A stretch of DNA of 64,000 nucleotides, from positions 95,580 through 159,579 of the forward strand of contig JAJDZU010000020.1 of NCBI GenBank assembly GCA_022824495.1, read 5' to 3'. Positions 1 through 8,393 of this stretch are shown in pieces. The position numbers were made by a program, and so were the translations under genes. This DNA comes from Chloroflexota bacterium. GTDB taxonomy: Bacteria > Chloroflexota > UBA11872. Each line of letters starts with the position of its first letter. Position 1 is the stretch's first letter. A model generated the notes under the pieces. It was not told where the DNA came from. It did not search any database and saw nothing but the letters and a program-made list of their open reading frames with translations.

Positions 1-27
1 AGGACGGGCATTGGTTCTTCTGGCGAA

Positions 28-52
28 ATCGACAGGCTCAGCGTAGCCGCGA
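28..52. repeat. Possible partial copy of a CGACAGGCTCAGCG-type interspersed repeat
   Basis: The left edge carries CGACAGGCTCAGCG just downstream of the ribokinase stop. The same core, read as GCTGAGCCTGTCG on the other strand, occurs in the tandem array at the right edge and in a variant near 44.4 kb. This is a sequence observation. The copy is short and its full extent lies partly outside the window, so calling it a repeat copy is tentative. Confidence 0.4.
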
Positions 53-69
53 TTGCCATGCTGGGTGCA

Positions 70-972
70 TTACGCCAACTCTGTTTCCGCTAGTCGGCGG
101 ATGTCGTCGGCCATTGGCATCGAAGGTTGCGCGCCCGGTTTGGCTGCAGCCAGGGCACCGGCGGCCTGGCCCCAGCGCAGCGCCGTCTCGACGGGGCGGC
201 CGAATGCCAGCGCCGCGGTGAATACGCCGCAGAAGGCGTCGCCGGCGCCGGTGGTATCCACGACGGTTGTGGGAAACGCGGGTTGGACGTGGGCTTGGCC
301 ATCGACATGGGCGACGAGTCCCTGCCCGCCAAGTGTGACCACGCAGCCGCGGTGCGTGCTTTTGGCGACGGCCCGGGCTAGCGCTGGCGGTTCGTCGTTG
401 CCTTCTGCTAGCTGTGCGGCTTCGATTTCGTTGACGACGGCGATGTCAACCGGGCTGAGATCGATGGATTCGCCGTCATCCACCGGCGAGACGTTGAGCA
501 CGCGCAGGCCGGGTGGCGCGGCCCGGAAGGCGGCCAGCGTTGCCTGGTCCGGGACTTCGCGTTGTCCGATCACGGCGACCGGTTGAATGGCGGCGACGGC
601 GCTTGCCACAGCTCCGGGATCGATTTCGAAGTTGGCGCCTTCGGCCACGGCTATCGAGTTGGTTCCAGCGGCGTCCACCGCGATCAGGGCCGTGCCGGTG
701 GCGGCCGAGTCGACCCTGGCAACGTGCGTGGTGTCCACGCCGTCGACGGCCATGCCCTGAAGCAGATCTTCGCCGGCGGCATCGGCACCCACGGCGCCGA
801 GCATGCTGACGGTCGCGCCCGCGCGGGCGGCGGCCACGGCCTGGTTGGCGCCCTTGCCGCCGGCATAGCGGCCCAAGCGGCCGTGATGGACCGTTTCACC
901 GGGTTGGGGGATGCGCGGGAGGTGGATGACGATGTCCTGGTTGATGCCGCCGACCACAGCGATGCGGGTCAT
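70..972 (-). CDS. rbsK: Ribokinase (PfkB family sugar kinase)
   Basis: This 300-residue protein would phosphorylate D-ribose at O5 in the cytoplasm. It opens with MTRIAVVGG and has the early substrate motif GGKGANQA. The PfkB second signature DTTGAGDAFCG near residue 250 holds the anion-hole glycines and the catalytic Asp. The length matches ribokinases. The start was placed at ATG 972 because it overlaps the stop of the upstream glycosyltransferase (ATGA). Earlier in-frame starts would run far into that gene. Coupling to a glycosyltransferase is unusual for a ribose catabolic gene. PfkB kinases vary in substrate, so ribose specificity is family inference. Confidence 0.88.
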   Translation of the reverse strand: MTRIAVVGGINQDIVIHLPRIPQPGETVHHGRLGRYAGGKGANQAVAAARAGATVSMLGAVGADAAGEDLLQGMAVDGVDTTHVARVDSAATGTALIAVDAAGTNSIAVAEGANFEIDPGAVASAVAAIQPVAVIGQREVPDQATLAAFRAAPPGLRVLNVSPVDDGESIDLSPVDIAVVNEIEAAQLAEGNDEPPALARAVAKSTHRGCVVTLGGQGLVAHVDGQAHVQPAFPTTVVDTTGAGDAFCGVFTAALAFGRPVETALRWGQAAGALAAAKPGAQPSMPMADDIRRLAETELA

Positions 973-1754
973 TGGTTTGGTCTCTCGATGCCCAGCGCCT
1001 CGAGGATGGCGAGCCGAGCGAATTCCGGCAACGCGCGCATGCGCCGCCAGCGCCAGGGTTCCCGGGCGAGGCGGTAGGTCCACTCCAGGCCAAGGCGGCG
1101 CATGGGCTCGGGGGCACGTGGAATGCGGCCCGCCAGATAGTCCAGGGTGCCCCCGACACCGATTCCGACAACCGGAGTCAAGTCGCGCAAATTGCGGTCA
1201 ATCCAGAATTCCTGGGCCGGCGCGCCGTAGGCAGCCAGCACGATGTGCGGGCGAAACTCGTCGATCAGGGCCCGGGCCTCGGGGTCGCCGTCCGGGCCGG
1301 ATTCGCCAACCATGGTCGCGGGTGGAATGAGCGCCGGATAGCGTCGTTGGAGTTCAGCGGCGGCCTGGTCCGCCACACCGGGGGCCGCGCCCGCCAGCAG
1401 CAGGCGGTAGCCATGGACGGCGGCCAGACCGGCCAGGTCGTCCGCCAGGTCGACCCCGATGACGCGTTCCGGGATGGACAGGCGTCGCAGGCGGGCCGCG
1501 GCGACGATGCCCGCGCCGTCGGGGACGTTCAATCGCGTCCGCTCCAGCAGTTCGCCGTATGCCGGGTCGCGGCGTGCGCGCATCACGATCTCCGGGTTAA
1601 CGGTCACGACCTGAGCGCTTTGTCCCGACGCGAGCCAGGCGTCGATCCAGGCCACGGCCAGCGCCCGGCTGATGGCATGGACGCGCACGCCGAGGATGCG
1701 CGTTTCAAGCTCGTCGATGTAGGTGCCGGTGGCGTTGATCGTCGCAGTCCTCAT
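969..1754 (-). CDS. WecG/TagA/CpsF-family glycosyltransferase
   Basis: This protein of about 261 residues belongs to GT26, whose members transfer a sugar (often ManNAc or ManNAcA) to an undecaprenyl-linked acceptor at the inner membrane face. Typical blocks are visible: VTVNPEIVMRARRDPAY, then VPDGAGIVAAARL, GAPAQEFWIDRN, and the glycine-rich VVGIGVGGTLDYLAGR followed by a basic WTYRLAREPWRWRRM tail. ATG 1754 is preferred; a TTG at 1790 would add 12 unconvincing residues. The gene sits in a minus-strand set with a GT9 transferase and opposite the glycan cluster, which supports a surface polysaccharide role. The substrate cannot be read from the sequence. Confidence 0.88.
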   Translation of the reverse strand: MRTATINATGTYIDELETRILGVRVHAISRALAVAWIDAWLASGQSAQVVTVNPEIVMRARRDPAYGELLERTRLNVPDGAGIVAAARLRRLSIPERVIGVDLADDLAGLAAVHGYRLLLAGAAPGVADQAAAELQRRYPALIPPATMVGESGPDGDPEARALIDEFRPHIVLAAYGAPAQEFWIDRNLRDLTPVVGIGVGGTLDYLAGRIPRAPEPMRRLGLEWTYRLAREPWRWRRMRALPEFARLAILEALGIERPNQ

Positions 1755-1805
1755 ACGGCCGGTATCCGGGCGCCCATGTTGACATAACAATTCACTGGGA
1801 CGCTG

Positions 1806-2918
1806 TCAGCGAAGCAACTCAAGAACTGCGTCGCGCACGCGTTCCGGCGAGAGCCAGCGCATGCACAGCACGTCGCCGAAGCGGCACTCGGCCGGTCGGT
1901 CGAAGTTGTAGCAGGGGCCGCAGGGCAGGTCGACACGCAGGGCGCGGGATGCAGGGTCGCCGGGACCGTGAATGGCGATGTCGGTGGGTCCGTGGAGCAT
2001 GACGACGCGCCGTCCCAACGCCCGCGCCAGATGTCCCGGTCCGCTGTCGGTTGACACCACGACATCGGCACGGGCGAGTACACCAATGAGTTCGTCGAGC
2101 GAAGTGCGACCGGTCAGGTCGTGGATGGCCGCGGAGTATGCCAGGAGGTCGGCCGTCGGGCGGGCGTCGGCGAGGCCGATGACGGCCAGTGCGCCCACTT
2201 TGGGTTCCAGATCGGAGGCCAGGGTTGCCCAATGTTCGTCCGGCCAGCGCTTGGCTTCACCGTGTGTCGCGCCGGGGTGCAGAACGACCAGCGGGCGCGG
2301 CAGGCGCGCCACCAGCTCCGACTCGGTCTCCGCTTCGACGGTTTGCCAGGCCGGGTCCGAATGCCGGATGACCCGGGTTGCCAGTTCGGCCTCGTGCGGG
2401 CCGCCGTTGCGACGATGTCCGGGCAACGCCTGGTCAAAGCTCCAGGCTGGCGCTTCGGCGCGGTAGCCGACGCGCCAGCGCGCACCGCTGAGCGCAACCA
2501 CGGCGCCCGCGAGGGGCCCGTAGATGCTCACGGCCACGTCGAATCCGCGCGCCCGGATGGCCCGCACGGTACCGACGGCCTTGGCCCAGGCTCGTGGGTT
2601 CAGCACGGCCGGCCAGTGCGTGACGGCGCCGCCGTCGAACGGGATCACTTCGTCGACGGCCGGGCAGCGCCGCACGATGGGCTGCCAGGCCGGAGGTCCC
2701 ATGAACGCGAGGTGGGCCCGCGGCCAGCGGGCGCGCGCCGCCGTAGCCGCGGAGAGGGCGTTGACCACGTCGCCCATCAGGTCGAACCGCACGATCAGCA
2801 CGGATTGGGGATCCGTGGGCAAGCGTCGCCGACCGCCAATCAGCCGTCGCAGCCCGAAGCCGAGGCTCAGCAACGCCCAAAGCCCGTGTCCGAGCCAGGT
2901 TCGGGCTCGCCGCTTCAT
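1806..2918 (-). CDS. GT9-family glycosyltransferase (heptosyltransferase-like)
   Basis: This 370-residue protein resembles ADP-heptose:LPS heptosyltransferases. The N-terminal nucleotide-fold strand reads VLIVRFDLMGDVV. The donor-binding half has VVLHPGATHGEAKRWP, then VVVSTDSGPGHLARALG and MLHGPTD. A C-terminal cysteine cluster (LPCGPCYNFDRPAECRFG) is common in this family. No LPS core genes are seen nearby, so it more likely decorates another glycan. Its ATG overlaps the stop of the DUF1992 gene by one base (ATGA), implying translational coupling. The donor sugar is unknown. Confidence 0.88.
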   Translation of the reverse strand: MKRRARTWLGHGLWALLSLGFGLRRLIGGRRRLPTDPQSVLIVRFDLMGDVVNALSAATAARARWPRAHLAFMGPPAWQPIVRRCPAVDEVIPFDGGAVTHWPAVLNPRAWAKAVGTVRAIRARGFDVAVSIYGPLAGAVVALSGARWRVGYRAEAPAWSFDQALPGHRRNGGPHEAELATRVIRHSDPAWQTVEAETESELVARLPRPLVVLHPGATHGEAKRWPDEHWATLASDLEPKVGALAVIGLADARPTADLLAYSAAIHDLTGRTSLDELIGVLARADVVVSTDSGPGHLARALGRRVVMLHGPTDIAIHGPGDPASRALRVDLPCGPCYNFDRPAECRFGDVLCMRWLSPERVRDAVLELLR

Positions 2919-3430
2919 CAGGCGCTTTCGTCCTCGGTGCGCTCGGGCCAGGGCCAGGCGGCGTCGAAGCGTTCGAGAAAGGTCGACGCCCGAAACATCA
3001 CGCGCTGCGCCCCGTCCGGCGCCGAGGCCGCCAGCTTGTCGACCTTTTGTCGAGTTTCGTCAAGCAGTTGTTGGAATTCGCGTCGCTGCCGAAGGTGCAT
3101 CGTCCTGGCGCCCATGAAGGCGTCCTTGAAGTCCGCCGCTCTTCCGGACACCAGGGTCTGCCGGAGTTCGCGCATGCGGCGCTCGTGCCGCGCGAGCTGG
3201 CGGCGCACGTCATCCAGCGCCTGCTCCACCTCGCCGGCAAGAGCGATCCAGGGCGGCGACAGGTTGGCGTCGCGCATGACGCGGAAGGCCAGACGCAGGT
3301 CGGCGGGCACATTGGGATCGTCCGGCGCCAGCCTGAGCGGCTTGCCGCGCCCGGCGGTGCGCTCGAACAGTCCGGCGGCGGCGGCTTCGTCGAGCTTGCG
3401 GCGGGCTCTTCGGTCCGGGGGCGTGTCCAT
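2918..3430 (-). CDS. DUF1992 / DnaJ-homologue-subfamily-C28-like protein
   Basis: This 170-residue cytoplasmic protein has the layout of DUF1992. A short basic N-terminus (RRARRKLDEAAAAGLFE) leads into GKPLRLAPDDPNVPADLRLAFRVMRDANLSPPW, a conserved family core. A long Arg/Glu/Gln-rich helical segment follows that probably forms coiled coils. No J domain is present. Its biochemical role is not established. ATG 3430 was chosen because it lies two bases beyond the folC stop and puts the family core near the N-terminus; a longer frame would overlap folC with a low-complexity Arg-rich stretch. Confidence 0.75.
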   Translation of the reverse strand: MDTPPDRRARRKLDEAAAAGLFERTAGRGKPLRLAPDDPNVPADLRLAFRVMRDANLSPPWIALAGEVEQALDDVRRQLARHERRMRELRQTLVSGRAADFKDAFMGARTMHLRQRREFQQLLDETRQKVDKLAASAPDGAQRVMFRASTFLERFDAAWPWPERTEDESA

Positions 3431-3432
3431 GG

Positions 3433-4788
3433 TTACCTGGCAACCGGCACAGGCGGGTCGCTTTCGACCGGCACTCCCGCGGCCGCTCGAACGTCGGCGG
3501 CGACCGCCAGGCTCCCGATGGCGAGCACGGCGTGTCCGGGACGGGTGGCGTCGCACGCCAATGCCAGCGCCTGTGCCGCGTTCGGGGCCGCGGTCGCGTT
3601 GTGCAAGCCGTCAAGCTGGGTCAGCACGTCGCCCGAGGGCATTCCGCGAGGGTGTTCCGGTTCGATAACGACGAGGTGTGTTGCGAAGGGGCGGAGCGCC
3701 TCGGCCATGTGGCGGACCGACTTGTCGCGCAGGGCGCCGAAGATGACCGGGCCGCGTTGCAGGCTGAGTTGCCGGCGCAGCGTATCCACGACGACGGCAA
3801 CGGCCTCAACCGTGTGCGCTCCGTCGACGACAACCGGTGGATCGCTGGCGACCAGTTCCAAGCGGGCGGGCCAGTGCGCGGCGCCGAAGCCTGCGCGCAT
3901 GGCATCGCGGGGAATGGCAACGCCACGGTCGCCGAGCGCACGACAGATGGCATAGGCCACGCCAGCGTTTCTCGCCTGATGAGGCCCGGCAAGGCCCAGC
4001 GGTAAGGCATCGCCCGAGACCGGATCGCGGGCCACCGTCACGGCGCGACCGTTGCGCCAGCCGGCCGATCCGTCGGTTGCCAAGGCCGGAACAACCTGGA
4101 CGGCAGCCCCGGCCGCCTTCGCCACGGCTCGAATGGCCTCCACGATCTCGGGCGACTGGTCGCTGACCAGCATTGGTATCCCCGGCTTGGCGATGGCGGC
4201 TTTTTCCCTGGCGATTTCGGGCAGCGTGTCACCGAGCAGGCGGGTGTGCTCGCGCACGATGGAGGTGACGGCCGTGACGTCGGGTGTGACGACGTTGGTG
4301 GCGTCGAGCCGTCCGCCGAGCCCGACTTCCAGGATTGCCAGGTCCACCTCCTCCATTCGAAACCAGGCCAGGGCCATTGCCGTGCTTATCTCAAACGTGG
4401 TCGGCAGGCCCAGCGTTTCGTCGCGGGTCCGCTTCACAGCCACTCGCATGCGATCCACGAGGCGCGCAAACGACGGCGGGTCGATGGGTTGTGCGTCGAT
4501 CTGAAAGCGCTCGCGAAAACTGTGGAGGTGCGGTTGGGTGTACAGGCCGGTGCGCAGACCGGCGGCCTCCGCGGCCGAGGCGACGAGCGCGCACACGCTG
4601 CCCTTGCCCTTACTGCCGGCCACGTGAACGATTCGCAGGCCGTGGTGCGGGTTGCCGAGGTCGGCGAGCAGCCGCGATGTGCGTTCCAGTCCGTGCCCGA
4701 ATGGCGGTCCGCCACCAAGTCCGGATCCGCGCTCGAAATCGGCGTACCGGTAGAGCCAGGCCAGCGCGTCGGCGTACGTGTCGGACAT
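3433..4788 (-). CDS. folC: Bifunctional folylpolyglutamate/dihydrofolate synthase
   Basis: This 451-residue Mur-ligase-fold enzyme adds glutamate to dihydropteroate or to reduced folates with ATP. The P-loop is VAGSKGKGSVCALVASAAE, followed by GLYTQPHLHSFRERF. The central ILEVGLGGRLDATNVV and IAREKAAIAKPGIPML are FolC hallmarks. DGAHTVEAV and GPVIFGALRDKSVRHM fit the C-terminal domain. It begins eight bases downstream of the folK stop, so FolK and FolC are almost certainly cotranscribed for folate synthesis. No folP or folB lies nearby. Confidence 0.95.
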   Translation of the reverse strand: MSDTYADALAWLYRYADFERGSGLGGGPPFGHGLERTSRLLADLGNPHHGLRIVHVAGSKGKGSVCALVASAAEAAGLRTGLYTQPHLHSFRERFQIDAQPIDPPSFARLVDRMRVAVKRTRDETLGLPTTFEISTAMALAWFRMEEVDLAILEVGLGGRLDATNVVTPDVTAVTSIVREHTRLLGDTLPEIAREKAAIAKPGIPMLVSDQSPEIVEAIRAVAKAAGAAVQVVPALATDGSAGWRNGRAVTVARDPVSGDALPLGLAGPHQARNAGVAYAICRALGDRGVAIPRDAMRAGFGAAHWPARLELVASDPPVVVDGAHTVEAVAVVVDTLRRQLSLQRGPVIFGALRDKSVRHMAEALRPFATHLVVIEPEHPRGMPSGDVLTQLDGLHNATAAPNAAQALALACDATRPGHAVLAIGSLAVAADVRAAAGVPVESDPPVPVAR

Positions 4789-4795
4789 CGACCGA

Positions 4796-5311
4796 CTATC
4801 GCCAGGCCAACAGCGAGTCTGATGGATTCACTCGCTCTACCCCGGCTTGTCCAACCCGTGCAGCCAGCACTCGGACCGGGGCCGAGGCGCCAGGCAGGGA
4901 CAGGTCGGGCGCCAGGTCGGCCAGGGGCGCAAGCACGAATCCTCGCTCGGCATAGGCGACGTGCGGAATGCGCAGGCGCGGCGTCGCAACCTCGAGGTCT
5001 CCGAAGGCGATGATATCCAGGTCCAACTGCCTCGGTCCCAGCCGGGGGCCGGGCCGGCGGCCAGCGCCAGACTCAAGCGACTTCGCCCAGAAAAACAGCC
5101 GTTGGGGACCGACGCTGGTTACCCCGCGGACCGCCGCGTTCAGGAAGGGCGGCTGGTCAGTCACCCCTACCGGCGTTGTCTCGTACACGTGTGAGACCTT
5201 TACCATTCGCAGCACCGTCCGAAGGCCTTCCACGGCCGTGCGCAGATTCAACAGTCGATCGCCTACGTTCGAGCCGAGCCCGATCATCACGTCCGTCACC
5301 CGGTCAGCCAC
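4796..5311 (-). CDS. folK: 6-hydroxymethyl-7,8-dihydropterin pyrophosphokinase (HPPK)
   Basis: This 171-residue enzyme transfers pyrophosphate from ATP to hydroxymethyl-dihydropterin in folate synthesis. It shows the starting motif IGLGSNVGDRLLNL, the pterin-binding YETTPVGVTDQPPFLNAA, and the metal/ATP signature GPRQLDLDIIAFGD. The PHVAYAERGFVLAPLADLAP stretch is typical of HPPK. The start is GTG 5311, without a strong Shine-Dalgarno. It overlaps a small upstream open frame by eight bases, so coupling to that frame may drive translation. The folC gene follows directly. Confidence 0.95.
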   Translation of the reverse strand: MADRVTDVMIGLGSNVGDRLLNLRTAVEGLRTVLRMVKVSHVYETTPVGVTDQPPFLNAAVRGVTSVGPQRLFFWAKSLESGAGRRPGPRLGPRQLDLDIIAFGDLEVATPRLRIPHVAYAERGFVLAPLADLAPDLSLPGASAPVRVLAARVGQAGVERVNPSDSLLAWR

Positions 5312-5429
5312 TCAATCGCCGGTTCGACGCGCGCCGATTGTCCCGCGCCGGCGAGTGCCAATCGACCCATGACTGGTTAGGCTCACCAGTTTGCGGAACA
5401 ACGTACGCTTTGGGCCGTTTACCGGACAT
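5304..5429 (-). CDS. Small 41-residue open frame coupled to folK
   Basis: This short frame begins MSGKRPKAYVVPQTGEP and ends ASNRRLSG, eight bases inside folK. Its ATG at 5429 follows a good Shine-Dalgarno (GAGGTGG about four bases upstream), while folK itself starts at a GTG with a weak site. The product is basic, hydrophilic and has no recognised domain or signal. It could be a real small protein or a translated leader that couples ribosomes into folK. Only the ribosome-binding site and the overlap support it. Confidence 0.4.
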   Translation of the reverse strand: MSGKRPKAYVVPQTGEPNQSWVDWHSPARDNRRASNRRLSG

Positions 5430-5446
5430 AGCCACCTCAGGTTGAT

Positions 5447-7369
5447 TTGTCACACATCCAACCCGCGAACGCGCGCCGCGCGTCGACGATCCCGGCGACA
5501 ACTGACGTGACCGCATTGAACCGGACGGGTTCGAGCACCGGCATGCGGTCCGCGCTGTTCGGCGGCGCCCTGGTGCTGGTCGCGCTCCCGGTGATTGTGC
5601 CGGCGGCACTGCCCGCGCATGACGTGCTGTGGGTTCGCTTGGTCCCGCTGGCCGCCGCGGCTCTGCTGGCGGCCGCCGCCCTGCTGGGGCTTCGATTCCG
5701 GCATCCCGGTCGGCGCCGCCTGGAAATCGCCCTGGCGGTCGCTGCGCTGACGCTGGGCATCAGCGGCGTTCTGGTGCAGGTTGGGCTTCTCGGCGCGGCC
5801 GCGTCCCTCGTGCTGGTCGGTCCCGTGGCAGTGGCGGCCGTGCTTTGGCGTGCTCGACGTGCGCCGGCGGGCGCCAGCCGCGTGGTCAGCTTCCCGCGTT
5901 TCGCGCCCGGTCGGGTGATCTGGTCCGCAGGGCCTGGAGCGGCGGCAATCTGCCTGGTAGTCGTGGGATTTGCCGTGGCCGCCGTGACGTCGGGTCCGCT
6001 GCCGGCGCTCGCGCTCGCGTTGCTCCTGCTCGTGGCGGTCGCGGCGGCAATCATTCGCCTAGTCGTGCCCGTGTTCGACGCGCGAGTGGTCGCGGCTGTG
6101 CTGACCTCGCTGGCCCTGGCCGCCGTCCCGTTTCGGGGACTGGCCGAAGTGCAGATCAGCGGCGTCGCACTCGGGGCGACCGATGTCCTGCTGCTCGGCG
6201 CGTTGCCGGTCTGGATCTTTGGACGTGGCGCCCGAGCCCGCGCGATCCTCCCGACGTACTCGCTTGGCCTGCTGGTCTTTGCCGGCTGGCTGGTCGTGAC
6301 GGCCGTGGCGGCCGTAAATCCGGCGCTGGTGCTCAAGGAAGTCCTGAAGTGGCTGCAAATCGCGGTGGCGCTGGTTGTCCTGAGCGACCTGATGCGCGAG
6401 CCGTCGAGCCGCCGTATCGTGGCCTGGGCCGTCGCCACGGCGGTGCTCCTACAGGCTGGTCTGGGACTGGTGCAGACAGCGGCGGCGTTGGGCCCGGCCG
6501 GACTCGTCGTCGGCGGTGTCCTGCGTGCGTTTGGGACCTTCGATCAGCCGAACCCATTCGGGGGCTATCTGGGAGTCCACGTACCGCTGATTCTGGCCGC
6601 CGCGATCTATGCGCGCGGTTCGCGGCGGCGTTGGCTGGTTCTCCTGGGAATCGTCATATTGATGGCCATCGTCGCCAGCCGATCACGAGGGGCCTGGCTA
6701 GGCATTGGCGCGAGTTCGCTGGTCGTGGCGCTGGCGGCCGGACGCCTTGAGACGCCGTGGCTACGCGGCGTTCTGGCCCTTGGCGCCGCCGCGGTGCTGG
6801 CCCTCGTGGTGGCGACGTTCGGGGGAGTGTTCGATCGCGCGCTGCCGCCCGACATTGAACGAACTCTGCAGGGCGAGCATCCGGTGGACGACGTCGTGCG
6901 TGACCGCGCCCATGACGATTTCGCCATCGCCCAGCGCACGGCACACTGGGCGGCCGGCTGGCGAATGTTCCAGGATCGGCCGCTGCTCGGCGTCGGATCC
7001 GGGAATTTTGACGATGCCTATCGCGCCTACGCGTTACAGCCCTTCGACGAACCCCTTGGCCATGCGCACAATGTCCCGCTGAACTTCGGCGCCGAGGCCG
7101 GTTTGCCTGGCATGCTCATGTTCGCCGGCCTCAGCCTCTGGGCGTTTGGTATCGCCGTGGCCGCGGTTCGCCGAGCGCGCTGTACGACGTTCGAGTGGAG
7201 TGCCGTTGGCGCGCTGGGCGCCCTGGTCGGCTTCGCATTCCACAACCTGGTTGACAGTCTATTCGTGAGCGGGATGGGAATCGTGTTTGCTCTGTTACTC
7301 GCGCTGGCGCTGGTCGTTCCCGGACGGCCGCGCGACCCGGCTCCAGGTGTTGAGCGGGCCGTACCGTGA
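5447..7369 (+). CDS. O-antigen ligase / Wzy-like polytopic membrane protein
   Basis: This protein of up to 640 residues has about 12 or more hydrophobic segments. It also has the Wzy_C/O-antigen-ligase signatures FDQPNPFGGYLGVHVPL, ASRSRGAWLG, and the periplasmic-loop block RTAHWAAGWRMFQDRPLLGVGSG ending in GHAHNVPLNFGAEAGLPG. Family members polymerise or transfer lipid-linked glycans outside the membrane. The window gives a TTG start at 5447; ATG 5543, just before the first hydrophobic segment, is an equally good start. It overlaps the next gene by GTGA and heads the plus-strand glycan cluster. Polymerase and ligase cannot be told apart by eye. Confidence 0.85.
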   Translation: MSHIQPANARRASTIPATTDVTALNRTGSSTGMRSALFGGALVLVALPVIVPAALPAHDVLWVRLVPLAAAALLAAAALLGLRFRHPGRRRLEIALAVAALTLGISGVLVQVGLLGAAASLVLVGPVAVAAVLWRARRAPAGASRVVSFPRFAPGRVIWSAGPGAAAICLVVVGFAVAAVTSGPLPALALALLLLVAVAAAIIRLVVPVFDARVVAAVLTSLALAAVPFRGLAEVQISGVALGATDVLLLGALPVWIFGRGARARAILPTYSLGLLVFAGWLVVTAVAAVNPALVLKEVLKWLQIAVALVVLSDLMREPSSRRIVAWAVATAVLLQAGLGLVQTAAALGPAGLVVGGVLRAFGTFDQPNPFGGYLGVHVPLILAAAIYARGSRRRWLVLLGIVILMAIVASRSRGAWLGIGASSLVVALAAGRLETPWLRGVLALGAAAVLALVVATFGGVFDRALPPDIERTLQGEHPVDDVVRDRAHDDFAIAQRTAHWAAGWRMFQDRPLLGVGSGNFDDAYRAYALQPFDEPLGHAHNVPLNFGAEAGLPGMLMFAGLSLWAFGIAVAAVRRARCTTFEWSAVGALGALVGFAFHNLVDSLFVSGMGIVFALLLALALVVPGRPRDPAPGVERAVP

Positions 7370-8391
7370 CCGATAGCCGACCAGGAATTGCGGAGCCGGT
7401 CGTGGACCCCTCGCGGACTGATCTGCGTCGGCGGTTTCTCAGCGGGCGAACGCTTGGCAGCTTCGTGGTGGCCGGCGCGCTGTTGGCTCTGACCTGGATT
7501 CTGGCGGACCTGCGGCTGGACGACATCGTGTCGCGCATCCGGTCCGCCGATCCGTGGCTAATCGTCCTGGCTTACGTCGTATTCGCGCTGACTTTTCCGA
7601 TTCGCACGCTCAGGTGGCGAATCCTGCTGACCAACGCGGTGCACCGGGAAGACGTGACACCGGACTACCGAATGCGCGATCTGGCGCAGATTCTCTACAT
7701 CTCGTGGTTCGTGAACGGCGTGGTGCCGGCCAAGCTGGGCGACATCTATCGGGCCTATATGGCGCGGGCGAACTACGGCACATCGCTCACCCGCACGCTG
7801 GGAACCATTTTCTCGGAGCGCGTGTTCGACGTTGGCGCGCTAATCGTCATGGTCATGGCGTCGGCGGCCTGGATTGCCAGGTCGCCCGAGACCAGCGAAG
7901 ACGTGGGGCGCATCCTGGCCGTCGCGGCGCTGGCGCTGGCGGTGCTGGCGTTGGGCGTGCTGTTTCTGCTGGTGTTTGGCACGCCGATTTTCGCGCGGTT
8001 GCCGCAGTCGGCCGCCGCGATCTACGAACGCTTTCACAGCGGCGTCTTCGATAGCTGGACCTGGCGCACGGGGCCATTTCTATGGCTGGCGAGCTTTGCC
8101 ATCTGGTCGATTGAGATGCTGCGCCTGGCCATTGTCATGCGGGCGCTGGGACTGGAGCTAAATCCGGCCGAGATCGTGTTCGTTGGCACCGCGGCGTCGC
8201 TGCTCCTAGCGGTTCCGACGCCGGGCGGCCTTGGCGCGGTGGAAGGCGGGCTGCTGGGCCTCATGCGGCTGATCGGCGTTGGGGGCGGCGTGGCCGGAGC
8301 CATCGCGATTGTCGACCGGGTCATCACCTACTGGTCGGTCATCCTGACCGGCGGCCTGCTGTTCGTGTTCACCCGCCTCAAGCGCCGGTAG
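7366..8391 (+). CDS. Lysylphosphatidylglycerol-synthase-TM / UPF0104 flippase-like protein
   Basis: This 341-residue polytopic protein has the family landmarks: an early arginine motif (FPIRTLRWRILL), the central WFVNGVVPAKLGDIYRAYMA, SEREVFD-like FSERVFDVGALIV, and the C-terminal signature PTPGGLGAVEGGLLGLM. The fold occurs as the flippase part of MprF and as stand-alone proteins often found with glycosyltransferases. No LPG synthase catalytic domain is present. The GTG start overlaps the upstream stop. In this cluster a role in moving a lipid-linked intermediate is a reasonable inference, not a demonstrated function. Confidence 0.85.
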   Translation: MTDSRPGIAEPVVDPSRTDLRRRFLSGRTLGSFVVAGALLALTWILADLRLDDIVSRIRSADPWLIVLAYVVFALTFPIRTLRWRILLTNAVHREDVTPDYRMRDLAQILYISWFVNGVVPAKLGDIYRAYMARANYGTSLTRTLGTIFSERVFDVGALIVMVMASAAWIARSPETSEDVGRILAVAALALAVLALGVLFLLVFGTPIFARLPQSAAAIYERFHSGVFDSWTWRTGPFLWLASFAIWSIEMLRLAIVMRALGLELNPAEIVFVGTAASLLLAVPTPGGLGAVEGGLLGLMRLIGVGGGVAGAIAIVDRVITYWSVILTGGLLFVFTRLKRR

Positions 8392-8393
8392 GC

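Noticed and set aside
2121..3668. Plus-strand open frame of 515 codons
   Set aside because: It is antisense to GT9, DUF1992 and folC, with Arg/Pro-rich text; a shadow.
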